In this document: piece by piece, positions 1-11,500 of the stretch
Layout of the letters: every line of letters begins with the position of its first letter
Position numbering within the stretch: the first letter of the stretch is position 1
NCBI GenBank assembly: GCA_011800805.1
Contig: MPNW01000572.1
Span: forward strand, 15,480 to 45,661
Length of the DNA: 30,182 nt
Origin: Hirudo medicinalis
Taxonomy: Eukaryota > Annelida > Clitellata > Hirudinida > Hirudinidae
Direction: 5' to 3'
Notes under the pieces: model-generated
What the model was told of the DNA's origin: nothing
What the model saw: only the letters and a program-made list of their open reading frames with translations
Databases searched by the model: none
Translations under genes and position numbers: made by a program

Positions 1-237
1 CAGCGATGACTTACCAGGCGCGCATCCTTTGTTTGTGGACATCCTCCTTTGTCCTGACTGGCTATTTAAGAAGCTAAGTCAGGGCATTCTTCCCTTCTCT
101 CTCCTACTCTTCCCGCTACGTCGCTACACTGCTACTCCAGCAGTTATTTTGTCAGTCTGAGCATTGTTGCCGTTGTTGTAATTAAACTTTGTAGCGAACT
201 CGTCTTCGTCGTCAATGACGCTATCGCTACAGATGGG
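1..237. repeat. Left arm of a ~230 bp inverted terminal repeat shared with the right window edge
   Basis: The sequence starting CAGCGATGACTTACCAGG reads as the reverse complement of the last ~226 bases before position 30176. Differences include scattered substitutions and a 6-base indel: the left arm has an extra AGTTCG-type insertion near 199-205. The arms face each other across about 29.7 kb. Confidence 0.85.
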
Positions 238-410
238 CGAAAGCGGGTGTGTGTTAATCTCTGTAATACCAGCTGATCAATGGCACCGAGGATTCTATCC
301 TGTTGAAGCCGGGAGGCAGAGAGCTCAACATTGTCGACGTCCGTATTGCTTCTGATCGCTTTGGTGAACACCAGCCACCGCTTTTATTGTTATTACTATT
401 TCTATTTACA
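1..410 (-). mobile_element. 3' end of a Penelope-like element with its terminal repeat (partial, runs off the window)
   Basis: Positions 1 to about 237 are the reverse complement, at roughly 90% by eye, of positions about 29950-30176, which close a Penelope-like reverse transcriptase. This copy therefore points left, with its outer tip at position 1. Inside the repeat, an open stretch on the minus strand (371-144) continues beyond the point where the right-hand copy is joined to its RT. This copy thus keeps about 130 bp of interior sequence that the other lacks. Known: Penelope-like elements often carry LTR-like terminal repeats in direct or inverted order. Inferred: the family assignment of this copy rests only on the shared repeat, because no RT is visible here. 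The inner boundary near 380-410 is a guess. Confidence 0.6.
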
Positions 411-419
411 TTAATTTGT

Positions 420-1038
420 TCACCAATCAATTCACCTCAAAACTCAATTGGACTTTAAATAAATTAACAATTCCATACATCTTTAATTTACAAAAATACT
501 AGTGTACCTGGCCACGCAGTGGCTCAGTCTGGTTAAATGGAAAAGAAAGAAAATCAAAACAATCGAACTTACAAACATACAAACAATCATTTCTATTTTT
601 TATAGATCGGAAATATAAATTTGTATAACTTAATTAATTTTTATTGCTTTTTAAATTCAGAATTTTTCAAGAGCTGGTTATATGGAAATGCACAAATATG
701 TAGACAAACGTTGATTTTTATTTATATAGATTAAGTGCATAAAATTCTGGAAATCTATGGTTTATATAACAAAATAAATTATTATTTAATATTTAAATTA
801 ATTCTCATTAACATTTAAATGTGATATGCCGGTCTCAAGGTTTACATCGATTATCTTCTCGGAGTTGGAAGAACTATTGGAAGCTGAATTTAATATGTGA
901 ACAATTAGTAAGTTACTGTTCATTGCTTATAAATTGGTCGACTTGAGCCACCCGCGTCTCCAGCTTTTATCATAATTAATTTTTTGTTTGAAAGCCTCAA
1001 CAAACTTTTCTGAAGTTTCTTAACGTATTTAATCAAAA
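420..1038. other. AT-rich intergenic region upstream of the phospholipase D gene
   Basis: No convincing gene is present. It contains a 55-bp dispersed repeat at 498-553. It also contains a 24-codon open frame at 826-900 (starts MPVSRFTSII, ends before TGA) followed by a good donor-like GTAAGT at about 909. That could be a 5' untranslated exon with an upstream ORF, but nothing confirms transcription. The 5' UTR of the downstream gene should lie just before 1039. Confidence 0.5.
498..553 (+). repeat. 55-bp dispersed repeat end, inverted copy at 9828-9889
   Basis: ACTAGTGTAC, TGGCCACG, then GTGGCTCAGTCTGGTTAAAT and GGAAAAGAAAGAAAA. The same string occurs in the opposite orientation at 9828-9889 with one small indel and few substitutions. 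Beyond the purine-rich end the two copies differ, so this looks like the common end of a transposable element. The stretch TGGCTCAGTCTGGTTAA resembles a tRNA A box, which would suit a SINE, but no B box was found. Confidence 0.6.
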
Positions 1039-2503
1039 ATGACGACAATTTATGGAGCGATTGAGAGTTGCGAAATGGGATCACGAAGAAACAGTTTGAC
1101 TAACTTTTTTGAAGATGATGAGTTTGATTATCTTCCTTTGCCTGAAATTGACGAGAGTAGCGTAAGCAAGGAAAAACAAGGAAAGTTGGATGAATTATGG
1201 GAATAAAGTTTGCTCAACCCATAATATATTAAACATTTTTTACTTTACAGTGGAACACATACCCTTTAATAGCATCTTTGGACAGACTCTGCCATTCGAT
1301 TCATTAAACAGAATCAGTTTCATTCCAACCCACCAAGTTTTAGTCAATATATTCAGTGTTGAAACTGATAATAATCAATTGCTAAACCCGAACTTGTAAG
1401 ATGTATTTGTTTATATCACTAACTTAATAATTATATCATTTAATTGTTTATATCAATTAACTTAACTTCATATCACTAACTTAGATCAAACTTTATGTAA
1501 ATCAAATGATTTTTCACACTTAATCAGATATTGTGTTGAAGTTACTCATAAAGACTGTAAGTGGAAGCTTTTCAAAAGATACAAAGATTTTCAAGGCCTT
1601 CATAACGAACTGCTTATTTTCAAGACCAAGTCCATTATCTTGCCATTGTTTTCCAAAGAGTTTGTAACCTATTTTATAATAATAATATTATTAATAATAA
1701 TAATAGCAATAACAGAAATGCTAATAAGCTAAGCAGTGACAAATAAGAAGAAGAATTCTTACATGAATTCAGGGCTAAAGAAAAAAGACAAAGTTTTGGG
1801 ACATCAGAGCTAAATCTATCAAAGTTTCCAAAAACACCAGATTCTCTAGTTAGAACAAGTCATAATATTGAGAAAAGAAAGGTGGTTACATTTTTGTGAG
1901 TCATTGACAATTATGTCATCTAAGGTTAAACTTATTCTTATAATGATTGCTCTTTTTTAAAATTTAAATCTCTATTTTCTTGACACTACTTAGCTCATGT
2001 AGCTGCATTCCTTCATGCAATGCTAAAGGAATGATCATACTGTACCACATTATGTACCTGGCATTTGTTGCTGGAAATAGGCACTAAATAAATGGTTAAA
2101 GACCTCTGGTGCCACTCATATGGTGCTACATAAATTGGACTTTGTGAGATTTATGGATTGGGAGCATACATTATATCTGAAATTGCTTGTGTTTCTTACT
2201 TTGATATTTAACATTTTTGCATTGGTCTAATCACAAGTAATTGCTATTCATGAGTGATATGAGCTAATTAAAAGTGAGAGTTTTTTGGTTGAAGCAGTTG
2301 GTAAGAATTTTGTTAATTATTGTTAAGTTGAGGTCTTATCATATTTGTTCTGTAAACAATTTGTACAAGTAGGCTTATAATAATATCTGGTTTTGGATCA
2401 AGGATGAACATTGTACAAACAATTGTTCATTTTGCAGGTACTTTTAGAAGCTTATTTGCAAAGTGTATTGAAGTGTCCTGCTTACAGATCTCATCCTCAA
2501 ACA
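1039..2503 (+). CDS. Pld: Pld exons 1-5: N-terminus and PX domain
   Basis: The start at 1039 opens [15 protein letters not shown]; the next in-frame ATG is at 1075. Exon 2 carries IPFNSIF, a PLD1-like N-terminal motif, then the start of the PX domain (residues about 50-190): [44 protein letters not shown] and [13 protein letters not shown] domains bind phosphoinositides and help membrane targeting. Exon 2's acceptor (TTTACAG at 1250) is strong and needs a phase-1 donor, which is the weak GAGA|GTAGCG at 1156. A better-looking GTAAGC five bases downstream gives the wrong frame. Exon 4 may start at 1773 (phase 2) or at a nearby AG; the PX arginine-rich segment there is poorly conserved. Confidence 0.85.
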
Positions 2504-5500
2504 GTAGGTTCAGCCAAGCAGTTGAATCATGTGAAATGAATTTTTATTGCCACTTGCAATATAGTTGCAGAGTATTGATTAATAAGCTAATTGAGACTAA
2601 GGGTGGTTCACAATATAAAATTTTATAGACAATCACACAAAACATTGAAAGGATTTCTAAAAATGGAATTCCAAAAATAATTATAATGGATGTAAAACAA
2701 TACCAGCCTAATAACCAATAAAAATGGTTGTAGAGTATATTTTTTTGGTTTTTGTATTTTTCTGTCTGTCTAGGAAATGAACCATACTAGATCTTAAGAC
2801 TTTATCCCTACCTTCCGGATAAGTTGGTTTTCAAAACAATTTAGGACAAAAATTAAAACAGAGTATTATTGTAACATGCACCTATTGCCTTGGTTCAAAT
2901 TTAATCTAAATTGAAAGTTTTCTCTAAAATGTGCTTCGATAGACACATCCTTTATTTAATTGGTTTTGCATCACTTTTCATGCATAGTTATAAAATGGTT
3001 CTTATTGATTGGACCTCAATCAATTTTGTTGATCCATTCTATTTGGTAATATTAATTAATAAGTGATTTTGGTATAGCTCCACAAGCTTAAGTATATGGG
3101 AGCGCTTCTAGACCATTTATAAAGCGCCGTCTAGCAGAGATGCTTTGCAGTGGTGCAAGCGAACATGACACATAATGAGTTGCTTTTATTGTCATTCACA
3201 GGAGCGCAAACCCTCTGAGCCAACTTGCAAATGAGATTTTTGGTTTTTGCTATAGCTTTACTATAATCTTAGGCATAGGTGCCCTCTGTTCAAAGATACA
3301 TTCACCCTTGCTCTTATTGCAGAGTGAGTTCTGTGCTTTTAGATGAACCTTCCACAACCTTAGGACAATTTCATATATATATTCCTTTTCTAATGTGATT
3401 AAAAAATTTGTTTGTCCAAAAATTCTTGGATTTGGCTGGATCATGTCTCTAATGTCATTAAGGCCACCATCTAAATGTTTCTTATTATCTTTCATACAAC
3501 AATCCAAGTCTTTTTAGGCATGCATTCCAAGCATGTAACAATGTTGCAACATAACAATATTTATTATTAATAATTTTTAGTGATTGGTAAATATTGCTGA
3601 AGAAAGACCATAATGTAGATTAATTGTAATTAAATTACTTTAAGTTGATTGGAACAGTTTATTTTTGCCTTTTATTTATCTAATGTTTTCATTATTGATC
3701 AAACTTATGTTCATTTTCCATTGATTTTGCACTTCTTGTTCCAATTTTGCCTCCTAATTGCACAATGATTTACAGCTACAATTTCTAGAAGTGAGCAATT
3801 TGTCCTTTGTTACTGATCTTGGACCAAAACTGAAGGAAGGGCTAGTAAAGAAAAAAAGTGGAGGAAGAAGATTTGGTCTGTCTTGTTGCTATGGTAGAAG
3901 AGCCTGTCAATCTGGAAGTTGGCTTAAGAGGTTTGCTTTTTGGATAATAATTCAACAGTGGTTTTCTCATGAATTTCAAATTAAAGGAATTATCGTTTTG
4001 AGTGCTTTTTCAGGTGGTTGGTCTTAAAAGAAACTTTTGTATTGTATTTGAGACCAGAAGATGGGAGAATAAGTGATGTGTTGTTGATGGATCAAGACTT
4101 CAATGTCAATTTTGGACTTATAAACACGGGCTGGAGAAATGGGCTTAAAATCACAAATTTATCGAGGCAAGTTTATCTTAATATATGGGAAACTTTATAG
4201 CAATGAAACATTTTAATTCCATTTCAGGCATTTATATTTGAAATGTTCCACACAAAGAAATGCTACTGAATGGTATGAAGATGTAATGACTGCTGTTAGG
4301 GAATTTGGGCAAGATTATGTGAAACCAAATAGGTACAGATCCTTTGTACCTCCAAGACCAAACTCTTACTGCAACTGGTTTGTCCTTTGGTTTATACAAT
4401 TTTTTTAAAATTATAAATGCAATACATCATTCTGAGGAAATCACAACTATTCACTTTAATTTACTTTCAATTAAATTTTATTTAATTTAATTACTTTTAC
4501 TATATTTGTAAAGGTTTGTTGATGGAGCAAGCTATATGGCAGCTGTAGCAGATGCCATTGATGCTGCTAAAGAAGAAATATTTATCACAGATTGGATGTA
4601 ATATATTTTATGATTTGTGTTTTAAGTAATTTTTAATTTTTTTAAAATATTTTTTTCAAGGCTTAGTCCAGAACTATATTTAAAACGCCCCATGGTTGAA
4701 GGAGATAAGTGGAGACTTGATGAAATTTTGAAAAAGAAAGCTGTTAGTAGTCTTTTGATTGTTTTATTTTTTTGTATTCATTAATTTCTTTAAATTAGTG
4801 GAAGATCCTTCAAGAAATTGAAGCTTTCTTCCATTAATTAACTTAAAGTTAAATTTTGGCCATGGATTTTTACCATATTCAAATGATCCAAGCTTGAATT
4901 TTATTTTTGAACCAACCTTTTTCTGTAGGACAGTGGGGTCAAAATTTTTGTTTTAGTCTATAAGGAATTGGAAATGGCTCTTGGGATCAATAGCAATTAC
5001 ACCAAGAGAGCTCTCCTCAGCAAAAACAATGAAAATATTAAGGTATTTTTAATCCTTATTTGAAATCATATTTGAGAATGAATTATGATGGCTTGGAATT
5101 TTGTCATACAAGGTCTTAAGACATCCAGATGGTATAAAGTTATGGTCACACCATGAGAAGTGCGTTGTAATTGATCAGAAAATAGCCTTTTTGGGTGGCA
5201 TTGACTTGTGCTATGGAAGATGGGATACCAGGAAACACAGGTGATGTAATGTTAATTTTTGTATATTTGAGTATTGACTACAGCTCTTATGTAATTATTG
5301 TATAGCCTCTGTCATTTACCTGATTTTCTAATTAACAAGCTACTAAGCATGTAGCTTTGAAATTGCAGGTACATATGTTGCATGCAGGTTGGCCAAATGG
5401 GTTGAGTTTCTGCATGCAGTGATAATAGCAACAGTTGTAATGTGTCGTGTTTGCAACCCAGCCTGCCATCCCTATGGGCACTGCCTAGCCTTCACATCCT

Positions 5501-8500
5501 ATTCAGATGCATAAGGCACTCAAAAGATCTACTAAATAAAAAATATCATCCAAAGGCATGCAGGTTGGCCAAATGGGTTACAGCGGTAATGGCAACTGTC
5601 GTAATGTGTTGTGTTCAAAACCCAGCCTGCACTGCTGCAAGCACCCTTGGGAAGGAGCACTATATAAATGGTTAACAAAATGTGCCTCTGATGCTATGCA
5701 TGTGGCACTATATAAATGAACTACATTTACATTTACATTTACATTTACAAAGTAATGAGTGATTTTTAGATAGTGTCTATTCCCAAAGAAAGCATTGGCA
5801 ATGAAAGATGGATTGTAAACATGATACTGATCCTTTATCTGTTGAATGCAATGATGAACTTGGGCTTTTAACCCTCTAATGATCTTGCACCCCAAGTCAC
5901 ATTTTGTTGTAATATTTATCCCAGAAGGACTCAAAATATGAAACCCAAATTTTATTACTTTTCCTTATTTATGAGGATGTACTTATTCCCCAATAATGTA
6001 ACCCAAATATTTTCAGAGATATTTGAGCATTACACATTACTGTCCTTGGGGATATATATGCACGCCATGTTATAAATGAACTAGGGTGCCAATGAATTGT
6101 ATGGTGAAAATTAAAATACAACTTTTTCATGCTCTCACCCCCTAAAAGTGTTCAATTTATCTCAAATATGCAATAGGAAAAAACAATGTTAATATTTACA
6201 TAAAGTGATTTCTATGTAGAGCATATTATGTTGAGCATGGTCTTGTTCTTTGAAGTATTTGACAACTTGTATTTAACTGACAAATTAATTGATGGAAATC
6301 ACAAGAAGTCCTTAGTGTTTGCTATTGTGGACTCCACTATTACATGTAATTTTATATTCCTAATTATATATTCTTTGGAGTTCTCATTAATATTTTTTCT
6401 GCAGGCAATCTATAAAGTTGCAGAGTTCAGCATAAATTGAGTTATGCATGTGCTGGTATTTTATTTGCTAATTCTATGAATCAGCTGTACAATACCAAAG
6501 CATTAAATTAAAAAAATACCTCCAAAGTAGGATACCTTTTCCATTCATAAATCAACCTTTTTGGCAAATCCAGTTTTTTTTCCAGTTGTTTTGAATGGCA
6601 TACTTTTTGCCTAACCTCCATGAAATTAGCTGACTTTACTTGTCAGTCTCTTAAGTTGAGTCTCATAATTGTACTCTCATGACACCCACTATCATTTTTC
6701 GCTGCCTTGGGGCTTTAGGAGTTGATGACTGAACATCCCAATTATCAGAAGGAAAAATTTTTGGTGGCATTGATATTTTTGTTGCTGGTGCTCTCAGATT
6801 TACTTTCAAAGAATTTCCAACTCCTATTTCATTATTCATTCCTCCTTCATTGCTAGTGCTCTGAGCATTCCATCCATTCTTATTCATATTGGCAACATCA
6901 CATGGAGATCTACCAAAACTTGGGACTCCTGTTCTTGATGGTGTTAGTGTAACAAAACTCATAAGATATCTCAATGAGATTAAGATATAGGAGTTTGGAA
7001 ATGTTCATTCATCACTAAAAACTTCCTGAAAAACTTTATTAAACTCACAAACTTTATTAAACTCACAAACTGCAAAAATGACGAAGCTCTGTGTGTGCTT
7101 ATGCTAGTCTCCTGACAAAAAAAACTTTTTTTTGTTATAAGTAGCCAAAATATATATATTCAGTCAAATGATTGACAAAAAAACACAAAAATTTGTATTT
7201 TTGAATGTTCAAATGCAATGACCAAGTTTTAAATATTATTTTTGATAATATTTTGGTTAGATAAAGAATATACGTTGTCAAACATTGGGTCAGTTGAAGT
7301 GAAATAATTAATTAAAAACATTTTCCATTGTGGATGGGAACAAACCTACCATGCATTCTAAAGATCAGATAAATAAGTGAAATAAATGCCATTTTCTTAA
7401 GTTTTGTGCTATTTAAATATTATTTATCAAACAATTTTTGTTCCTGAAAATTAATTAAGGGGATTTTAGTAAGATTTAATTTTATTTTGTGATTTGATTA
7501 GGCTTACAGATTTTGGTTCAATTCACCTGTCCAATATATATAGCAATGAAGAGGGAGATTTTCATGCCAAACAAAAAATTGAAATAAGGCAAGTTTGTGC
7601 ATGTTCATTAAATGGATTCAGCTTTCACTCTTACAATATACCAGCTCATGTATTCTCATGAAGCATAGAACTATTAAAATAAGCTTGCCACTTAGCAGCA
7701 ATTCTGTTATCAATCATTTGCTTGCAGAATTTTAAAATGTCCAAACATTAACACTAAATTTATGTTTATATAACATAATTTTTATTGTCAACTGACTGAT
7801 CAGCTTTAGCCTCAATGGCCATCTTCAAAGTTGTTTGCAAAAACAGCTTAAAGTTAGAGGATGCAAACGATTCAAAAGTGAAACTAATATTTAAATGCAA
7901 TTGTTAAATATTTAATCATGTGAGATATACAAACAAAATTTTTGGAACCTTGCTTTTAGATTTGTTTAATGGACAAGCTTTTGTAAATTAATAGACATGT
8001 ACTTGCACTTGTACTTGAGTCTTTGGTACTTATTCCCATGTTACTAAAAAGCATAATTATTGATGCTGATGTGCTTCAATGCATATTACATTATAGGGCA
8101 TATTGAATTATCAATAATATTTCAACATTGTCCATTTTGACTTCACAATGACTGCAAATTTAATGTTATATTAGGTCATAAATTAGAAGTTCCTATTTAT
8201 TCAAATTATTTGAGATTTTGTAGGTTGGAAAGGTTGGGATTTTTGGGGCCTCGTCTTAAACAACAGAAGACCAAAATAGGACAGAATTTGGCTAAGAACT
8301 AAATTGTAATTAAGAACTAAAAGAGTTAAATTTAACGGTTTCTATGTATTATATTCATTAAATGCAAGTAAGGTTTTGAAATATGGAAAGAGATTGAAGG
8401 TTCCAGCTATGCAGTAACATCGCAAAGTTGCCAGAGTTCTACGGGCCAAAAAACCATGTTATCAACATAATTTTTTGTTATGAAAAAAAATCATTCTATC

Positions 8501-11500
8501 TGGATGGACCTGGTAGTTATTGATTTATTGGCATAGATCAGAGTCATTTTATAGCAGAAATCATGGAGGTGGAACAGTTATGATTTTGTCTGGAATTTCA
8601 CATGATGGCACACTGATCTAGCCTTTCTATAAGGACAGCAAAACTCAGCAGACTATGTTAAAGTATTGCAAAATCTCCTGACTTTTGCTAAGAGAAAGTA
8701 TGATGCTAATTATTGTTGCAGCAGGATAATGCTCCAATCCAAACTGAGAAGAACCTTTTTCAGAGAGAACCATCAACATTTTGAGTTGGCCAGATCATTC
8801 TCCTGACCTCAATCTAATTGGAAATGCTTGGGATAAGTTGTTAAGAGTGGTCAACAAAGATGGAAGACAACTTAATTCTAAATCAGAGTTGGAAAATGCT
8901 ATCAGGACTGCCCTGGAATAAACTGGAAGCAGACTTTAAAAAAAAAAATTAACTTTGTTGGTGGATAAAAGATAATTTGAAATAATAGACATATAATTTC
9001 ATTTTTTAGATGAGATATCGTCAAAAAATGGTATAATCAGCAAGTTCGGTCATGTATAAAAGACACACTCATCTTTGTTGTAGTGGTCCAAATCATCTCA
9101 GTTATGCAAGGGATTTTAATAAAATAAGCAAACATTTATAGTAATTTTCAAATTTAACGATTTGATAATACGATAATATAAAGAATTGGAAATGACCGAT
9201 CCGATCGAAGAAGCTCCTTCATATATGATTGCTAGGGATGAGAAATATGCTGAAGAATGCCGACAAGAAGAAGAAAATCATCATGAAGAGCAAGAACAGC
9301 GTTTTAAGCAACATAAAGAAGATATGTTAGAAAATTGGCAAATTCAGGAACGATCTGGAGGCGAACAATTTCGAGAAATGGTTCCAGAGACAATATTTTT
9401 TTTGTCAAATCAATTATGCCATTCAAACAACAAGCTATTGCTCGATCTACACCTCCATCAAAAAAGAGAAAGGCATCAGAAGCTTCAGAAATAGATGAGC
9501 AACAGGAAGCAAGGCTGAAAAAAAAGCTTGAGTACTCACCGCTCAAGCCCTTTTGTCTGAAACAGTCGAGCATCAGGAGACAAGACAAGAAACCACTCGA
9601 CTACGCAGGTGGAAGAACTAACCATTCAATCACCTTAAATAAAGCTCATTGCACAATATTTAGAATTAGATCTTTAGATCTAGAGACGGATTGCTTCTCA
9701 CATATGTTTTGTGTTCTAGAGTTGGCAAACCAGACAATCTCTAAATCTTCACAGACAATGGAACAACAAAAAATATTGTATACCCACAAGCAATGTAAAT
9801 TAAACATATTAGAAATGCACGCTTTCTCTTTTCTTTCTTTTCCATTTAACCAGACTGAGCCACAGCAACACGTGGCCAAGTACACTAGTAATTTATAAAA
9901 TTGTTATATTATAGGAATTTTAAAATATTGTAAAATTATTTACTAATTTTAATTGGGTAGATGTAAATGAAATTTGACTATATTGCATCGCAAAACATAG
10001 ACATTACACCATTTTTTTGGCACACTTTACTAATGAATTATCCTTAAGCTAATTTTTAGAAATTCTGATGTGAATATTTTTTTTGCATAATGTCCATTTG
10101 AAGTTTAAAAAGATGGCCAATATTATTCTGTTCACATATTAATGATTTCAGAGATTTAAATACTTTTGACATATACCTAGTCAGATAAACTAAAAAAATT
10201 TTGTTATAAAATTGTTCTTTTAGTTCTGAAACTTGCAACAATCCAGAGGTAGAATCACAAGCAATCAAAATTGATATTGAAGTAATTTTCATATTTTATT
10301 TTACATTTGGTTAAACTTTAAGATTTAATTTGAAATGTGGATTTAGGAGAATAGAAAGACCTTTACAGAAAAGTTGGGGATAGGATTTGGAGAAATGACT
10401 GTGGGTACTATCTTGAAGTTTTTGTACTTTAATTTTTTAAAGGATGACATTTTATATTCAATGTTGTAAAATAAATAAACAATAATAGTTTTATCAAACA
10501 ATTTAATATCTTTAATTTTTTTTTTCTGGTGTAACACTTCATTTTTTAATAATTTAAAGGAAAATGAACATCAAATAATAAAATAACAAAAGTAAATTAC
10601 AAAAGTAAATACAAATTCACAATTCATGAATCAAAATAAACCAACTAAAGACTGAAGTGAAGGGGTTAGAGAAAGGAACGTCCTAAGGGAGAATTCCCGC
10701 ATGTGGACGCCCAATAGGAAGCATGTGGTGATCTAGTTTGTTCATGAGAATATCTGCATGAAAGTGATTTATTTGATGAACTTTAAGTATCTTTAATCAT
10801 TTAAAAATAGGCTCTATGTGAGTATTGTAAGGTAAGCATAATGTAAGATGTAGAAATTTTTTTAAGAATTAGAAAAGGACTTGAGGTAGTGGAGTAATTG
10901 GACTTTTAAAGATAAATATGTGCCTCTGATGCCATAAGTAATGTAGCTTATCAATTAAAATTTCATGGTTGACAGTAATTGCCATAGCAATATAAAAAAA
11001 ACCCAATTGTAAATTGTTAAATATATACTTTATTTTATTTTCTCTAATATTTTTTTACTTTATTTCAGACCTCTTTGAGTCATGATTTCAATTTTGAGGA
11101 AAGTAACAAAAGTTTTGATCACATGGCCAATACATTGGAAGCATTCCTCCAAAAATCTGAATTATCAAGTGATGGACCTTTTAATATTCCTAATCATGCT
11201 GTACCATCCTCCTGTTCTGGGTTAAACAGCAATAATATAATACCCAAAAAGGAAGATGAGGATGAGGCTAGTTTCATATATGATTAAAAAAAAAAAAAAG
11301 CGGTTTGCAGCTTTCTTAAAAGTTACCTTTATTTACAGCTTGAGCAGGCATTTAAAGCTTATATTGGTCAATCAGGAGATGGAACAGATAAGTTAAAACA
11401 GAAACAATTACATGAATCTTCATTTCAAGAATGGAAAAGCTCTTTGCCATCAAGACTCAAAAAGGCTCTATTTGAGAGGAGGAAGAGATATTCTGACAAC

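Noticed and set aside
144..371. 75-codon open frame on the minus strand at the left edge
   Set aside because: It crosses into the terminal repeat of the Penelope-like element, and its end is shared with the right copy; probably repeat sequence, not a host gene.
5578..5934. 118-codon minus-strand open frame
   Set aside because: It lies over the SINE and its ACATTT tail (repetitive VNVNVN translation); not a gene.
6663..6974. Antisense gene in Pld intron 12
   Set aside because: No recognised domain, and composition is low in complexity; noted only as an unassigned open stretch.
7801..7850. Possible relic of a Penelope-type 3' region (minus strand AAGATGGCCATTGAGGCTAAAG)
   Set aside because: It resembles a motif common near such elements, but there is no adjacent coding sequence or second motif to support it.
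9335..9898. Single 187-codon protein
   Set aside because: Its first third is out of frame with the better coiled-coil frame at 9189, and its last third reads through the non-coding repeat end; it is a composite of shifted frames.
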